From NCBI GenBank assembly GCA_017526745.1, contig JAFXQX010000029.1, forward strand, positions 124,001 to 188,000: a stretch of DNA of 64,000 nucleotides. The letters run 5' to 3'. The notes under the pieces are model-generated. The model ran no database searches and was not told the DNA's origin. It saw nothing but the letters and a program-made list of their open reading frames with translations. This document shows positions 9,346 through 17,927 of this stretch, in pieces (the first letter of the stretch is position 1; each line of letters begins with the position of its first letter). The translations under genes and the position numbers were made by a program. This stretch comes from Lachnospiraceae bacterium (GTDB taxonomy: Bacteria; Bacillota; Clostridia; Lachnospirales; Lachnospiraceae).

Positions 9346-11465
9346 TAAAGTTTCTGAAATCCTTATATAACAAAGAGAATAATGAAGAACTGTACGTGTT
9401 CAACGTGACGCATACTATATGTATCATCGGAATGCTGCTCATATGTCCCATCGTCGGATTCTTCTTTGATGATCCTAGGGCTACGTATCTGTCATTCGGG
9501 ATCTGCGTTATGTTTTTCCTGACGATGGCAGAAGCCAACAGGACACATAACATCAAACGCTGCATTATCATAATGTCAGTTGTCTTCAATTTCATTTATA
9601 TGCCGGAGATATTCTATATGTTCGGCCATAATATCAGTGTCATTCCCATCTATTTTCTGTTCGGCGTCACATATTCCGTGATCATGCTCGATTCCAGGAC
9701 GGCGATCGTTCTGGGTAGTCTTGAAGCTGTTTACTACAGCGTCATCCTCTTTACTGCCGACAGATTCGGACTGACGCATCTTTCGTATCCCGGCGTGACG
9801 GATATAAGAAGGCCTTATATTGCAGCCATTGTAGCAGTCGTTGTGGTAGGCATATGCGCCGGCGCTTCCATAAGATTCCGGTTTTCATTTTACCAGAAGG
9901 CTCAGGCCGAAGCTGAAAAACTCAAAGCCGAGGCCATGGATGCATATATAGCCAAGGACATGTTCCTAATCAACATGTCTCACGAGATACGTACGCCTAT
10001 GAATGCGATCGTAGGTACTGTAGATCTGCTTCTCGATCAGGATGTGAGCGAGCATGTATCCGAAAGTGTTTATAATATCCTCAATTCCTGTAATGCGCTT
10101 CTGTCCATTACAGACGAACTGATGGATCTGTCCAGAAGTGAGAACGGAGAGGTAGAGCTGTTTGTATCGACATATGATCTTTCCGATCTTCTTATGGAAG
10201 TCATTAATATGATGACCGTAAGGCTTACCGAGTCCAATCTTGATTTCTTTGTTGAAATAAACAGGAGTATCCCGCGATTTTTATATGGCGACTCATCCAA
10301 AATGCGTCAGCTGTTTGTCAATATACTAAACAATGCCGCAAAGTTCACCCATACCGGCAGGATAATCATGCGCGTGGATTACCGGCTGATCGATAACGAC
10401 TCGATAGAACTCATTGTCGATATCGAGGATACGGGTATCGGTATCAGAAAAGAAGATATTCCGACACTCTTTACGCGTACCGAATACGAAACGGGAGATG
10501 ATGATACCAATATCGACGGTTCCGGAATGGGTCTTTCAATATGTTCACAGATCATTAACGAGATGCACGGCGAGATATCCGTTAAGAGCGAATATCAGAC
10601 CGGAAGCGTGTTCACGTTTAAAGTCCCGCAAAGGTTCACCTCAATGGATACCGTTACCGGCATACCTGATCCGAGGTCGTTTCGTATTCTTGTATTTGAG
10701 AAGAATGAAGAGTATACGCGGCATGTCATGAAGATCCTGGCAAGTTTCGGTATTGAAGCCGATATCGCGCAAAACAGCCAGGATATCGAGCGGTTGATGA
10801 ACATTAACCGTTACACGCATGTGTTCATATCAAACGAACGTTATGAGGAATGCGAACGCGTACTAAACAGCAGGCTTGTTCAGGAGACCATAGTGGCCTT
10901 TCTTGACATCGATGACAATGTACAGATAAGCAAAGCTTCAAATGTACTTACAAGACCTATACATGCGCTCAATATCGCAGCCCTTCTGCGCAATGAGACC
11001 AACTCGTACGTCCGGGAAGTGTCCCGTAAGGGCGGTTTTGAATGTCCTCATGCCAATATTCTTGTTGTTGACGACAACTATACGAACCTTAATGTTGCCG
11101 AGGCCATTCTGTCCAAGTACAAAGCAAATGTTCTTACGGCGCTTTCGGGAAAAGACTGCCTGAGGATACTGAAAGACAATGATATCGATATGGTATTCCT
11201 TGACTATATGATGCCTGAAATGAACGGAATAGATACGCTCGAAAATATCCGGAAACTCCCCGGCTCCAGGTATGCCTCGATGCCTGTCATCGCACTTACG
11301 GCAAACGTTATAAGCGGAGCCAGGGAGATGTTCCTAGAAGCCGGGTTCGATGATTTTATGGCAAAGCCCGTTTCCATTGACAAGATGGAAAAAACACTGC
11401 GCAAATATCTCCGACGCGAACTGGTCGTTCCGATATCTGATGTCAGTAAAGAAGGAATGTTATGA
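9342..11465 (+). CDS. membrane hybrid histidine kinase with pseudo-receiver and receiver domains
   Basis: The 707-residue product has about five or six membrane segments (22-180), a coiled linker and a HisKA domain with phospho-His214 in MSHEIRTPMN. The ATPase domain is canonical: N-box with NNAAKF (330-335), DTGIG (363-367) and GSGMGLS (393-399). A receiver-like domain (about 447-550) lacks the acceptor Asp (Ser/Asn at 497-498) and the conserved Lys, so it is probably a pseudo-receiver. A full receiver (572-690) has Asp577/578, Asp621, Thr653 and Lys675. There is no periplasmic sensor domain and no HPt. It overlaps both neighbours by 4 nt. Confidence 0.92.
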   Translation: MIKFLKSLYNKENNEELYVFNVTHTICIIGMLLICPIVGFFFDDPRATYLSFGICVMFFLTMAEANRTHNIKRCIIIMSVVFNFIYMPEIFYMFGHNISVIPIYFLFGVTYSVIMLDSRTAIVLGSLEAVYYSVILFTADRFGLTHLSYPGVTDIRRPYIAAIVAVVVVGICAGASIRFRFSFYQKAQAEAEKLKAEAMDAYIAKDMFLINMSHEIRTPMNAIVGTVDLLLDQDVSEHVSESVYNILNSCNALLSITDELMDLSRSENGEVELFVSTYDLSDLLMEVINMMTVRLTESNLDFFVEINRSIPRFLYGDSSKMRQLFVNILNNAAKFTHTGRIIMRVDYRLIDNDSIELIVDIEDTGIGIRKEDIPTLFTRTEYETGDDDTNIDGSGMGLSICSQIINEMHGEISVKSEYQTGSVFTFKVPQRFTSMDTVTGIPDPRSFRILVFEKNEEYTRHVMKILASFGIEADIAQNSQDIERLMNINRYTHVFISNERYEECERVLNSRLVQETIVAFLDIDDNVQISKASNVLTRPIHALNIAALLRNETNSYVREVSRKGGFECPHANILVVDDNYTNLNVAEAILSKYKANVLTALSGKDCLRILKDNDIDMVFLDYMMPEMNGIDTLENIRKLPGSRYASMPVIALTANVISGAREMFLEAGFDDFMAKPVSIDKMEKTLRKYLRRELVVPISDVSKEGML

Positions 11466-14254
11466 ACCCTTTTTCAAAGATCAAAAATTTCATAGGGTTT
11501 TTAAGAAGCGATGAAGTTTCAACGGATGCAAAGGCACTTTATCTTGTCGTGATATACTGCTGTATCGCGAATGCTGTCTTTGTTGCCGCTTTTTTCGCAA
11601 ACGGTGTTGATATCGCTTGCAGATGCATTGCAACGGGAATGCTCATCATATTCCTGGCCATACTTTATCTGCTTAACCGTTTTGATGAGATATACATCTT
11701 TAAGTATGTCATTGTATTTGTGACTAATTTCATATGTTTCCCACTTATGTTCTATCTGACCGGAAACATTGTTAACGGCGCAATCTTATTTTTCCCTCTC
11801 GGGATAGTGTTTACCTTTTTCCTTATAAAGAACAGGGCGGTATATCCGATCTGTGCCGCCGAACTCATATGGTATACGGTGCTTCTGACGCTTTCGTTCA
11901 TTGATCGGGAAAGGTTTTTGGCATATAACGATGTACTTCCTTCGGGGATCGGCATCCCCATGTCCTTTATCATTGCCGCATTTATGCCGATATTCATCTT
12001 TATATATCAGACCGATTCGTTCGAGCGTACCAAGAAGGAACTGATTGAAAGCCGTCACATCATCGATTCCGCCAAGTTCAACAAGAGCCGCTTTCTCGCA
12101 AATGTCACGCATGAGATAAGGACACCGATGAATGCGATAATCGGTATGAATGAACTGATCCTCCGCGAAGAACTTGATCCGGATTCGAGGGAACTTGCCG
12201 AGAACATCAAGAGTTCTTCCAACCAGCTGCTCAAGATAATCAACAACATACTTGAATTCTCAAAACTTGATTCCAACAAGATGGAACTGTATCCTGCAAA
12301 ATATGACTTCAGGCAGCTCATGACCGAGATAATAGATGCGGTATCAAATGAATATGCCGAGGAGAATACCGAGTTTCTTGCCAGGATCGATCCCAACATA
12401 CCGAGGACCCTGTTCGGTGACAACATCAGGATCAAGCAGGTTTTCATGTACCTGTTGTTCTCGACGGTCCATAAGCTTCCGCACAGCAGGATGTCGATGG
12501 AAGTTACCGGTGAGACCGATATCAATACCAATACGGTCCTTCTTAAGTGTACTATCGCGGAATCCGGCTTCGGGCTTTCCGAGGTCGAGATAGAAGCCAT
12601 GCTTTCGGCCTACACCAAATACGACAGCCGTCAGAAGAGTGATTTCAAGGGAATGGGACTCGAACTGTCGATCTGCAAGGAGATACTTGAACTCATGGGC
12701 GGAAGCCTTTCGATAAAAAGTGTCAAGGGCGTCGGAATGTCCGTCAGTTTCGAGTTTGTCAACTATATCATAGAAGACAGTCCCATAGTAAGAGTCAGCA
12801 CTGTCAAGGATTACAACATCCTTATATATACGAAGAATATTGAAGATCAGGATGTATGGCTGGATATTCTCGGACAGTTCCAGCTGTATCCGAACTTTGT
12901 TTCCGGTCCGAATGCATTCAGGCAGGCTATCGAGAACAGAAGATATACCCATATATTTATCGATGACATGTTCTATCCCATGCTTAAGGATACGATAAAG
13001 TCCGCACAGATCAGTAATGAGATCTATGTACTTACGGAAGCGGGAAGCATATACAGCGATTTCGGCAGCTGCAAGATACTCCGCAAACCGATGACGAGCA
13101 TATGTGTGTCGAATGCACTCAATAATGCATGGGATGCAAGCAATTACAAGGTCGCACAGAAGAGAGAGGCCGTTACCTATCCTGAGGGCAAGATAATAAT
13201 CGTTGATGATTCCATTGTTAACCTCAAGGTTCTCGAGGGTATGCTGCAGACGTTCATGGTCAATATCACGAAATGCAGATCGGGAGCGGAAGCGCTCGAT
13301 ATACTTGATAAGGATGAGTTTGACCTTATCATACTTGATCAGCGTATGCCTGAGATGGACGGTATAGAACTTCTTCACCTCATCAGGAAACTCGAGAATG
13401 CAAATGCTCTGGCCCCCGTGCTCTGCGCAACGGCCGATTTCGGGCCCGAAGTATCGCGAATGCTCCTTAACGAGGGCTTCCAGGACTATCTGGCAAAGCC
13501 CGTCAGAAGATTCTATCTTGAAAGAATGCTCCGAAAGTATATGCCGCCTGAGTTGGCGGTCAATATCGTCGTCGATGAAGAGGCAGGCGATACTCCTGTC
13601 GATAACGTCCGTGAGGCCGAGACACCTGAAGAGGTCAGGGATCCTCTGGATGTTGATTTTAAGCGAGGGCTTGATAATATCGGAGGACTTATGGAAGCGT
13701 ATGCGTCTGTTGTTAACGCATATTATTCGGAGGGCCTTACAAAACTTGAAAAGATCCCGGCTCTTTTGGCAGAAGGAAACATAAGGGATTATGTCACGGA
13801 GGTTCATGCATTAAAATCAAGCAGCGCGGCTATCGGTGCAGATGCAATGTCAGCGCTCTTTAAGGAACTCGAATTTGCCGGAAAAGCGTCAAACATGGAA
13901 TTCATAGAGAGTCATTCTCCCCATGTCCTTGAAACGTTCGAAAGCCTGCTTGGTGTTGTAAAAGATTACCTGATCAGCCAGAACGCATTTGAAGAGGACA
14001 GGGCATCCGGCGAGCCGGAAGGAGAGGTAAATGTGCTCGATCCGAAGCTCATTGACGGTTTTATCGACTCTCTTACGGCATTTAACATCAAAGAGACCGA
14101 GAACGGCATCAATGAGTGCTGCCGTATCAATTTCGGAAGCGACATCAATAAGGCATTCAGGGAGATAAAGGCGAGCCTTGATGTGTTTGATTATCATAAA
14201 GCAAAGGAACTTTTGACAGAGCTTGGAAGGAGGCTAAATGAATCCGGTATATGA
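11462..14254 (+). CDS. hybrid histidine kinase-like protein with degenerate ATPase domain, receiver and HPt
   Basis: The 930-residue product has membrane segments (about 25-185), HisKA with His217 intact, then an eroded ATPase domain. The N-box Asn is replaced by Ser334, the G1 box reads ESGFG (367-371) instead of DxGxG, and the G2 loop carries an insertion (GMGLELS). A pseudo-receiver (about 450-556) is followed by a complete receiver (577-693; Asp582/583, Asp626, Thr657, Lys679), an acidic linker and an HPt domain with His782 (VHALKSS). It probably cannot autophosphorylate well and may act with the preceding kinase as a phosphorelay partner. Its 3' end overlaps the phosphorylase gene by 17 nt. 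Confidence 0.9.
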   Translation: MNPFSKIKNFIGFLRSDEVSTDAKALYLVVIYCCIANAVFVAAFFANGVDIACRCIATGMLIIFLAILYLLNRFDEIYIFKYVIVFVTNFICFPLMFYLTGNIVNGAILFFPLGIVFTFFLIKNRAVYPICAAELIWYTVLLTLSFIDRERFLAYNDVLPSGIGIPMSFIIAAFMPIFIFIYQTDSFERTKKELIESRHIIDSAKFNKSRFLANVTHEIRTPMNAIIGMNELILREELDPDSRELAENIKSSSNQLLKIINNILEFSKLDSNKMELYPAKYDFRQLMTEIIDAVSNEYAEENTEFLARIDPNIPRTLFGDNIRIKQVFMYLLFSTVHKLPHSRMSMEVTGETDINTNTVLLKCTIAESGFGLSEVEIEAMLSAYTKYDSRQKSDFKGMGLELSICKEILELMGGSLSIKSVKGVGMSVSFEFVNYIIEDSPIVRVSTVKDYNILIYTKNIEDQDVWLDILGQFQLYPNFVSGPNAFRQAIENRRYTHIFIDDMFYPMLKDTIKSAQISNEIYVLTEAGSIYSDFGSCKILRKPMTSICVSNALNNAWDASNYKVAQKREAVTYPEGKIIIVDDSIVNLKVLEGMLQTFMVNITKCRSGAEALDILDKDEFDLIILDQRMPEMDGIELLHLIRKLENANALAPVLCATADFGPEVSRMLLNEGFQDYLAKPVRRFYLERMLRKYMPPELAVNIVVDEEAGDTPVDNVREAETPEEVRDPLDVDFKRGLDNIGGLMEAYASVVNAYYSEGLTKLEKIPALLAEGNIRDYVTEVHALKSSSAAIGADAMSALFKELEFAGKASNMEFIESHSPHVLETFESLLGVVKDYLISQNAFEEDRASGEPEGEVNVLDPKLIDGFIDSLTAFNIKETENGINECCRINFGSDINKAFREIKASLDVFDYHKAKELLTELGRRLNESGI

Positions 14255-15068
14255 AAAACTGCAAAACTGTTATGAGAGTGTAAAGGCAAAGATCGATTTT
14301 ACGCCGACCGTTGCTCTCGTTTTAGGATCGGGACTCGGTAAGTTTGCCGAGGAGATCGAGGTGGTGGGAAGCATTTCCTACAGTGAGATAGAAGGTTTTC
14401 CCACATCTACGGTCCCGGGACATGCGGGACAGTTCGTTTTCGGTTATGTAGATAAGGTCCCTGTTGTCTGTATGCAGGGAAGAGTGCATTATTATGAGGG
14501 ATATCCGATAACCGACGTTGTTCTTCCGATGCGTCTGATGGCGCTTATGGGTGCAAAATATGCATTCCTTACAAATGCTTCCGGTGGTATCAACCGTAAT
14601 TTCAAGGCCGGGGATTTCATGCTCCTTAATGATCATATCTCGCTGTTTGCCCCCAATCCTCTTATCGGACCCAACATCGATGAGATAGGGACGCGATTCC
14701 CGGATATGTCATCCGTATACGATCCAATCCTTCGGGATATAATCAAAAATGTGGCGGATGATTTTGGCATAAGCATGCAGGAAGGAGTATATGCTCAGCT
14801 TACCGGCCCCTCGTTTGAGAGCCCTGCCGAGATCAGGATGCTCGGCAAACTCGGAGTTGATGCCGTTGGGATGAGTACCGTTGTTGAAGCTATAGCAGCC
14901 AATCATATGGGAATGAAGATATGTGCGATATCATGCGTATGTAATCTTGCCGCAGGCATCTGTGATACACCGCTTACGCATGATGAGGTCCAGGAGGCTG
15001 CAGCCAAGGCAGCGCCTTTGTTCAAGCAGATCGTCAGGGAAACTATAGTAAGGATCGGTAATCTATGA
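14238..15068 (+). CDS. punA: purine-nucleoside phosphorylase (inosine/guanosine type)
   Basis: Splits purine nucleosides with phosphate into base and (deoxy)ribose-1-phosphate. The 276-residue product has the phosphate loop GSGLG (30-34), His62, HYYEGYP (84-90), NASGGIN, and the substrate-binding region with an Asn in SCVCNLAAG, matching the trimeric high-molecular-mass family. Its Shine-Dalgarno sequence (AAGGAGG) lies inside the end of the kinase gene, which it overlaps by 17 nt. It begins a nucleoside-salvage group and shares 4 nt with the lipoprotein gene that follows. The symbol follows B. subtilis usage. Confidence 0.94.
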   Translation: MNPVYEKLQNCYESVKAKIDFTPTVALVLGSGLGKFAEEIEVVGSISYSEIEGFPTSTVPGHAGQFVFGYVDKVPVVCMQGRVHYYEGYPITDVVLPMRLMALMGAKYAFLTNASGGINRNFKAGDFMLLNDHISLFAPNPLIGPNIDEIGTRFPDMSSVYDPILRDIIKNVADDFGISMQEGVYAQLTGPSFESPAEIRMLGKLGVDAVGMSTVVEAIAANHMGMKICAISCVCNLAAGICDTPLTHDEVQEAAAKAAPLFKQIVRETIVRIGNL

Positions 15069-16186
15069 TCTTATTTGGGAACAAAACAGTAAAATCCTTA
15101 TCGCTATTTCTTGCCGCGCTTTTGTTTGCCTTTTCACTTTGCGGCTGCTCATCCGATCCGGGATCGGATGACGGCAAGGAAGTGGATGTGGTCCTTGTGA
15201 CCGATTTCGGCACCATTGATGACAACTCATTTAACCAGCTGGCCTGGGAGGGTATCAAACAGTATGCTGAGGAATCGGGCATAAGATATGAGTATTATCA
15301 TCCCGAAGATACGGATTATGACAGCATTATGCAGCAGTTCAAGCGAGGCTACAAAAACGATGCGCAGCTGTTCGTATGTCCGGGAACCATGCTTGAGGTG
15401 CCGGTTTATAACGCCCAGGACAAATACGGCAAGTCCGGGTTTATAATAGTTGACGGAATCCCACACAATGAAGACGGCACCAAGACCGAGATCGGCGAAA
15501 ATACGGAGGTCATCACTTTTGCCGAAGAACAGGCGGGATTTCTCGCGGGATATGCGGCGGTACGTGACGGTTATAAGGGCCTCGGATTCATGGGCGGCAT
15601 TCCTGTTGATCCCGTTATCAGATACGGATACGGATTTGTACAGGGTGCAGATTATGCAGCCATTGAGATGGGTGTAAATGTCCATATCCGTTACACTTAT
15701 ACAAATACATTTTCGGATGAGCCGGGCATAGAAGACATGGCAGGTGCCTGGTTTGATGATGATACCGAGGTCATCTTCGCCTGCGGAGGCAATATCGGAA
15801 AGCCGGTCATCCGCGCTGCCGAAAATCATAACGGAAAGGTTATAGGTGTGGATGTGGACCAATCCGGAGAATCCGAAACAGTCATAACATCTGCGATGAA
15901 AGATATTAAGAGTGCCGTATACAATGATGTCAAGGCATATTTTGAGGGGTCGTTTACCGGAGGGAACCAGAAAAATGTCACGGCTGCCGATAACGGTGTA
16001 TGCCTTCCGATGGAGACTTCCAGATTTGAAAAGTTTGACAAGGATAGTTATGATACGATCTATTCGCATCTTGTAGACGGCATGATAGCTCCGTATAACA
16101 AGACTGACATAGGAACGTGCGATGAACTGTCTCTTATCAATACCGAAGTGACATATATAGATTATGATGCAGTGGGGCAGAACTGA
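15065..16186 (+). CDS. BMP-family substrate-binding lipoprotein (probably nucleoside-binding)
   Basis: The 373-residue product begins with a lipoprotein signal: a hydrophobic stretch (11-25) and lipobox LCGC, with Cys28 as the lipidated residue. The mature part is a BMP/PnrA-type periplasmic-binding fold (VTDFGTIDDNSFNQ near the N-terminus, GFMGG in the middle). Members of this family bind purine nucleosides for ABC import. The neighbours (nucleoside phosphorylase and cytidine deaminase) support a nucleoside ligand. No ABC ATPase or permease gene lies nearby, so it either uses a transporter encoded elsewhere or acts as a sensor. It overlaps the upstream gene by 4 nt. Confidence 0.92.
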   Translation: MILFGNKTVKSLSLFLAALLFAFSLCGCSSDPGSDDGKEVDVVLVTDFGTIDDNSFNQLAWEGIKQYAEESGIRYEYYHPEDTDYDSIMQQFKRGYKNDAQLFVCPGTMLEVPVYNAQDKYGKSGFIIVDGIPHNEDGTKTEIGENTEVITFAEEQAGFLAGYAAVRDGYKGLGFMGGIPVDPVIRYGYGFVQGADYAAIEMGVNVHIRYTYTNTFSDEPGIEDMAGAWFDDDTEVIFACGGNIGKPVIRAAENHNGKVIGVDVDQSGESETVITSAMKDIKSAVYNDVKAYFEGSFTGGNQKNVTAADNGVCLPMETSRFEKFDKDSYDTIYSHLVDGMIAPYNKTDIGTCDELSLINTEVTYIDYDAVGQN

Positions 16187-16190
16187 AGAT

Positions 16191-16610
16191 ATGGATGAAA
16201 AAGAACTTATCAAACATGCGATGGATGCCAGGGAACGTTCATACAGTCCCTACTCGCAGTACCGGGTCGGGGCAGCGCTTTTGTGCGGCGATGATACGGT
16301 GTTTACCGGATGCAATATTGAGAATGCTTCGTATCCAGCCACTGTATGTGCTGAAAGGGTTGCCGTCGGCAATGCTGTGGCAAACGGAAGACGCGACATC
16401 ACGGCGATTGCGATCGTCGGAGGAAAAAGCGGGGAAACCGGTGTGTTGACTGATTATGCATTTCCCTGCGGGATATGCAGACAGGTCCTTCGGGAGTTTT
16501 CGGATCCGGCATCATTTACCGTTATTGTTGCAAGAAGTACCGATGATTACAAAAAGTATAAGCTGGAGGAGCTTCTTCCGGAAAGCTTCGGGCCTGATCA
16601 TCTGTTATAG
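16191..16610 (+). CDS. cdd: cytidine deaminase
   Basis: Deaminates cytidine and deoxycytidine to uridine and deoxyuridine. The 139-residue product carries the zinc site and catalytic Glu of the family: C53-A-E and PCGIC with Cys93 and Cys96. Length is typical for the homotetrameric form. An upstream in-frame ATG (16164) lies inside the lipoprotein gene and would add nine unrelated residues. The ATG at 16191, 4 bp after that stop, fits family N-termini better. It belongs with the adjacent nucleoside phosphorylase and deaminase genes in salvage. Confidence 0.93.
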   Translation: MDEKELIKHAMDARERSYSPYSQYRVGAALLCGDDTVFTGCNIENASYPATVCAERVAVGNAVANGRRDITAIAIVGGKSGETGVLTDYAFPCGICRQVLREFSDPASFTVIVARSTDDYKKYKLEELLPESFGPDHLL

Positions 16611-16631
16611 AACAGGCGGAAAGGAAACATA

Positions 16632-17921
16632 ATGAACATTAGATTTACAAATGCAAGAATAGTGACAATGGATGGGGATGTCACATGCTTCGAAGGGGAG
16701 CTTTGGACAAAAGACGATATCATATCTTATGTCGGAAAAGCCGTTTTAGACAGCAGTATACAGGGATCTGACGATCGTTTTGACAGGGTCATAGACTGCG
16801 CCGGAAATGTTCTGATGCCATCATTCAAGGATGCGCATACGCATTCGGCCATGACCGGGATGAGGTCTTATGCTGATGACATGCCGCTGTGGGAGTGGCT
16901 GTCGACCAAGATATTTCCTCTTGAGGCAAAGCTTACTGCGGATGATATGTATGCATTTACACAGCTTGCGGCTCTTGAATATGTATCGGGCGGCATTACG
17001 GCTGTATTCGATATGTACATGAATCCGGAGAGGGTAGCCGATGCATTGAATGAGATGGGAATACGTTATGTCGGCTGCTGTGACATCAACAAGTTCGGAC
17101 CGAGCCTTGAAGAGGTTGAACGCAGGTTTAAGGTATTAAACAGAAATGACGGGTTCTCCAGTTATTTCATGGGATTTCATGCCGAATATACATGTACGAA
17201 AGAACTCCTTGCATCACTAAGCGAACTTGCGCATAAATATGAATCTCCCGTATTTACGCATAATTCGGAGACAAAAAAAGAAGTGGAAGAGTGTATTGAG
17301 CGCCACGGCATGACGCCAACACAGCTGTTTGAAAGCCTTGACATGTTCAGGTTCGGAGGCGGCGGATACCACTGTGTATATATGTCCGATGAAGATATCG
17401 ATATATTCAAAAAACATGATCTTACGGTCGTCACCAATCCGGGGTCCAATACTAAGCTTGCAAGCGGTATAGCACCCATATCAAGATATCTCGATGAAGG
17501 CATAAATGTCGCGATAGGGACCGACGGCCCCTCATCCAACAACTGCCTTGACATGTTCAGGGAGATGTTCCTTGTTACGGGACTTGCAAAGCTATCCGAT
17601 ATGAATGCGGCTGCCGTAGTTCCGAACGAAGTGCTTAAAATGGCAACAGTTAACGGAAGCAGATGCATGAAACTTTCCGACTGCGATGTACTTGCCGAAG
17701 GGAAAAAGGCCGATCTGATCATGATCGATATGCATCAGCCCAATATGCAGCCGATAAACAATATTACCGATAATATCGTTTATTCCGGAAGCAAGACAAA
17801 TATCAGGATGACGATGTGTAACGGAAAGATCCTGTTTGAAGACGGACAGTATGACTCATCGGTGGATCCGGAAAAGATATATGAGACAGCAAATGCTCTC
17901 ATGGATAAATACAGGGAATGA
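16632..17921 (+). CDS. mtaD: amidohydrolase, 5-methylthioadenosine/S-adenosylhomocysteine deaminase type
   Basis: The 429-residue product is a metal-dependent amidohydrolase of the SsnA/Atz/Trz/MtaD group. Metal ligands are visible as HTH (69-71), a His in MGFHAEYT, the THNSETKKEVEE segment that matches the MTA/SAH deaminase signature, and the Asp of IGTDGPSSNN. This group deaminates adenosine-type nucleosides (MTA, SAH or adenosine), and some members are guanine deaminases, so the exact substrate is inferred. Its position after purine phosphorylase and cytidine deaminase supports a purine substrate. The ATG is preceded by a GGAAA-type ribosome site 21 bp after cdd. Confidence 0.82.
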   Translation: MNIRFTNARIVTMDGDVTCFEGELWTKDDIISYVGKAVLDSSIQGSDDRFDRVIDCAGNVLMPSFKDAHTHSAMTGMRSYADDMPLWEWLSTKIFPLEAKLTADDMYAFTQLAALEYVSGGITAVFDMYMNPERVADALNEMGIRYVGCCDINKFGPSLEEVERRFKVLNRNDGFSSYFMGFHAEYTCTKELLASLSELAHKYESPVFTHNSETKKEVEECIERHGMTPTQLFESLDMFRFGGGGYHCVYMSDEDIDIFKKHDLTVVTNPGSNTKLASGIAPISRYLDEGINVAIGTDGPSSNNCLDMFREMFLVTGLAKLSDMNAAAVVPNEVLKMATVNGSRCMKLSDCDVLAEGKKADLIMIDMHQPNMQPINNITDNIVYSGSKTNIRMTMCNGKILFEDGQYDSSVDPEKIYETANALMDKYRE

Positions 17922-17927
17922 TACATA

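Noticed and set aside
12344-13807. 487-codon open frame on the minus strand
   Set aside because: It is antisense to the second hybrid kinase, whose domains are unmistakable. The translation is rich in Ile, Arg and His with no family motif, and no ribosome site or promoter supports it.
15227-16213. 328-codon open frame on the minus strand
   Set aside because: It is antisense to the BMP lipoprotein gene, has atypical composition and no start signal. It reflects codon bias of the real gene.
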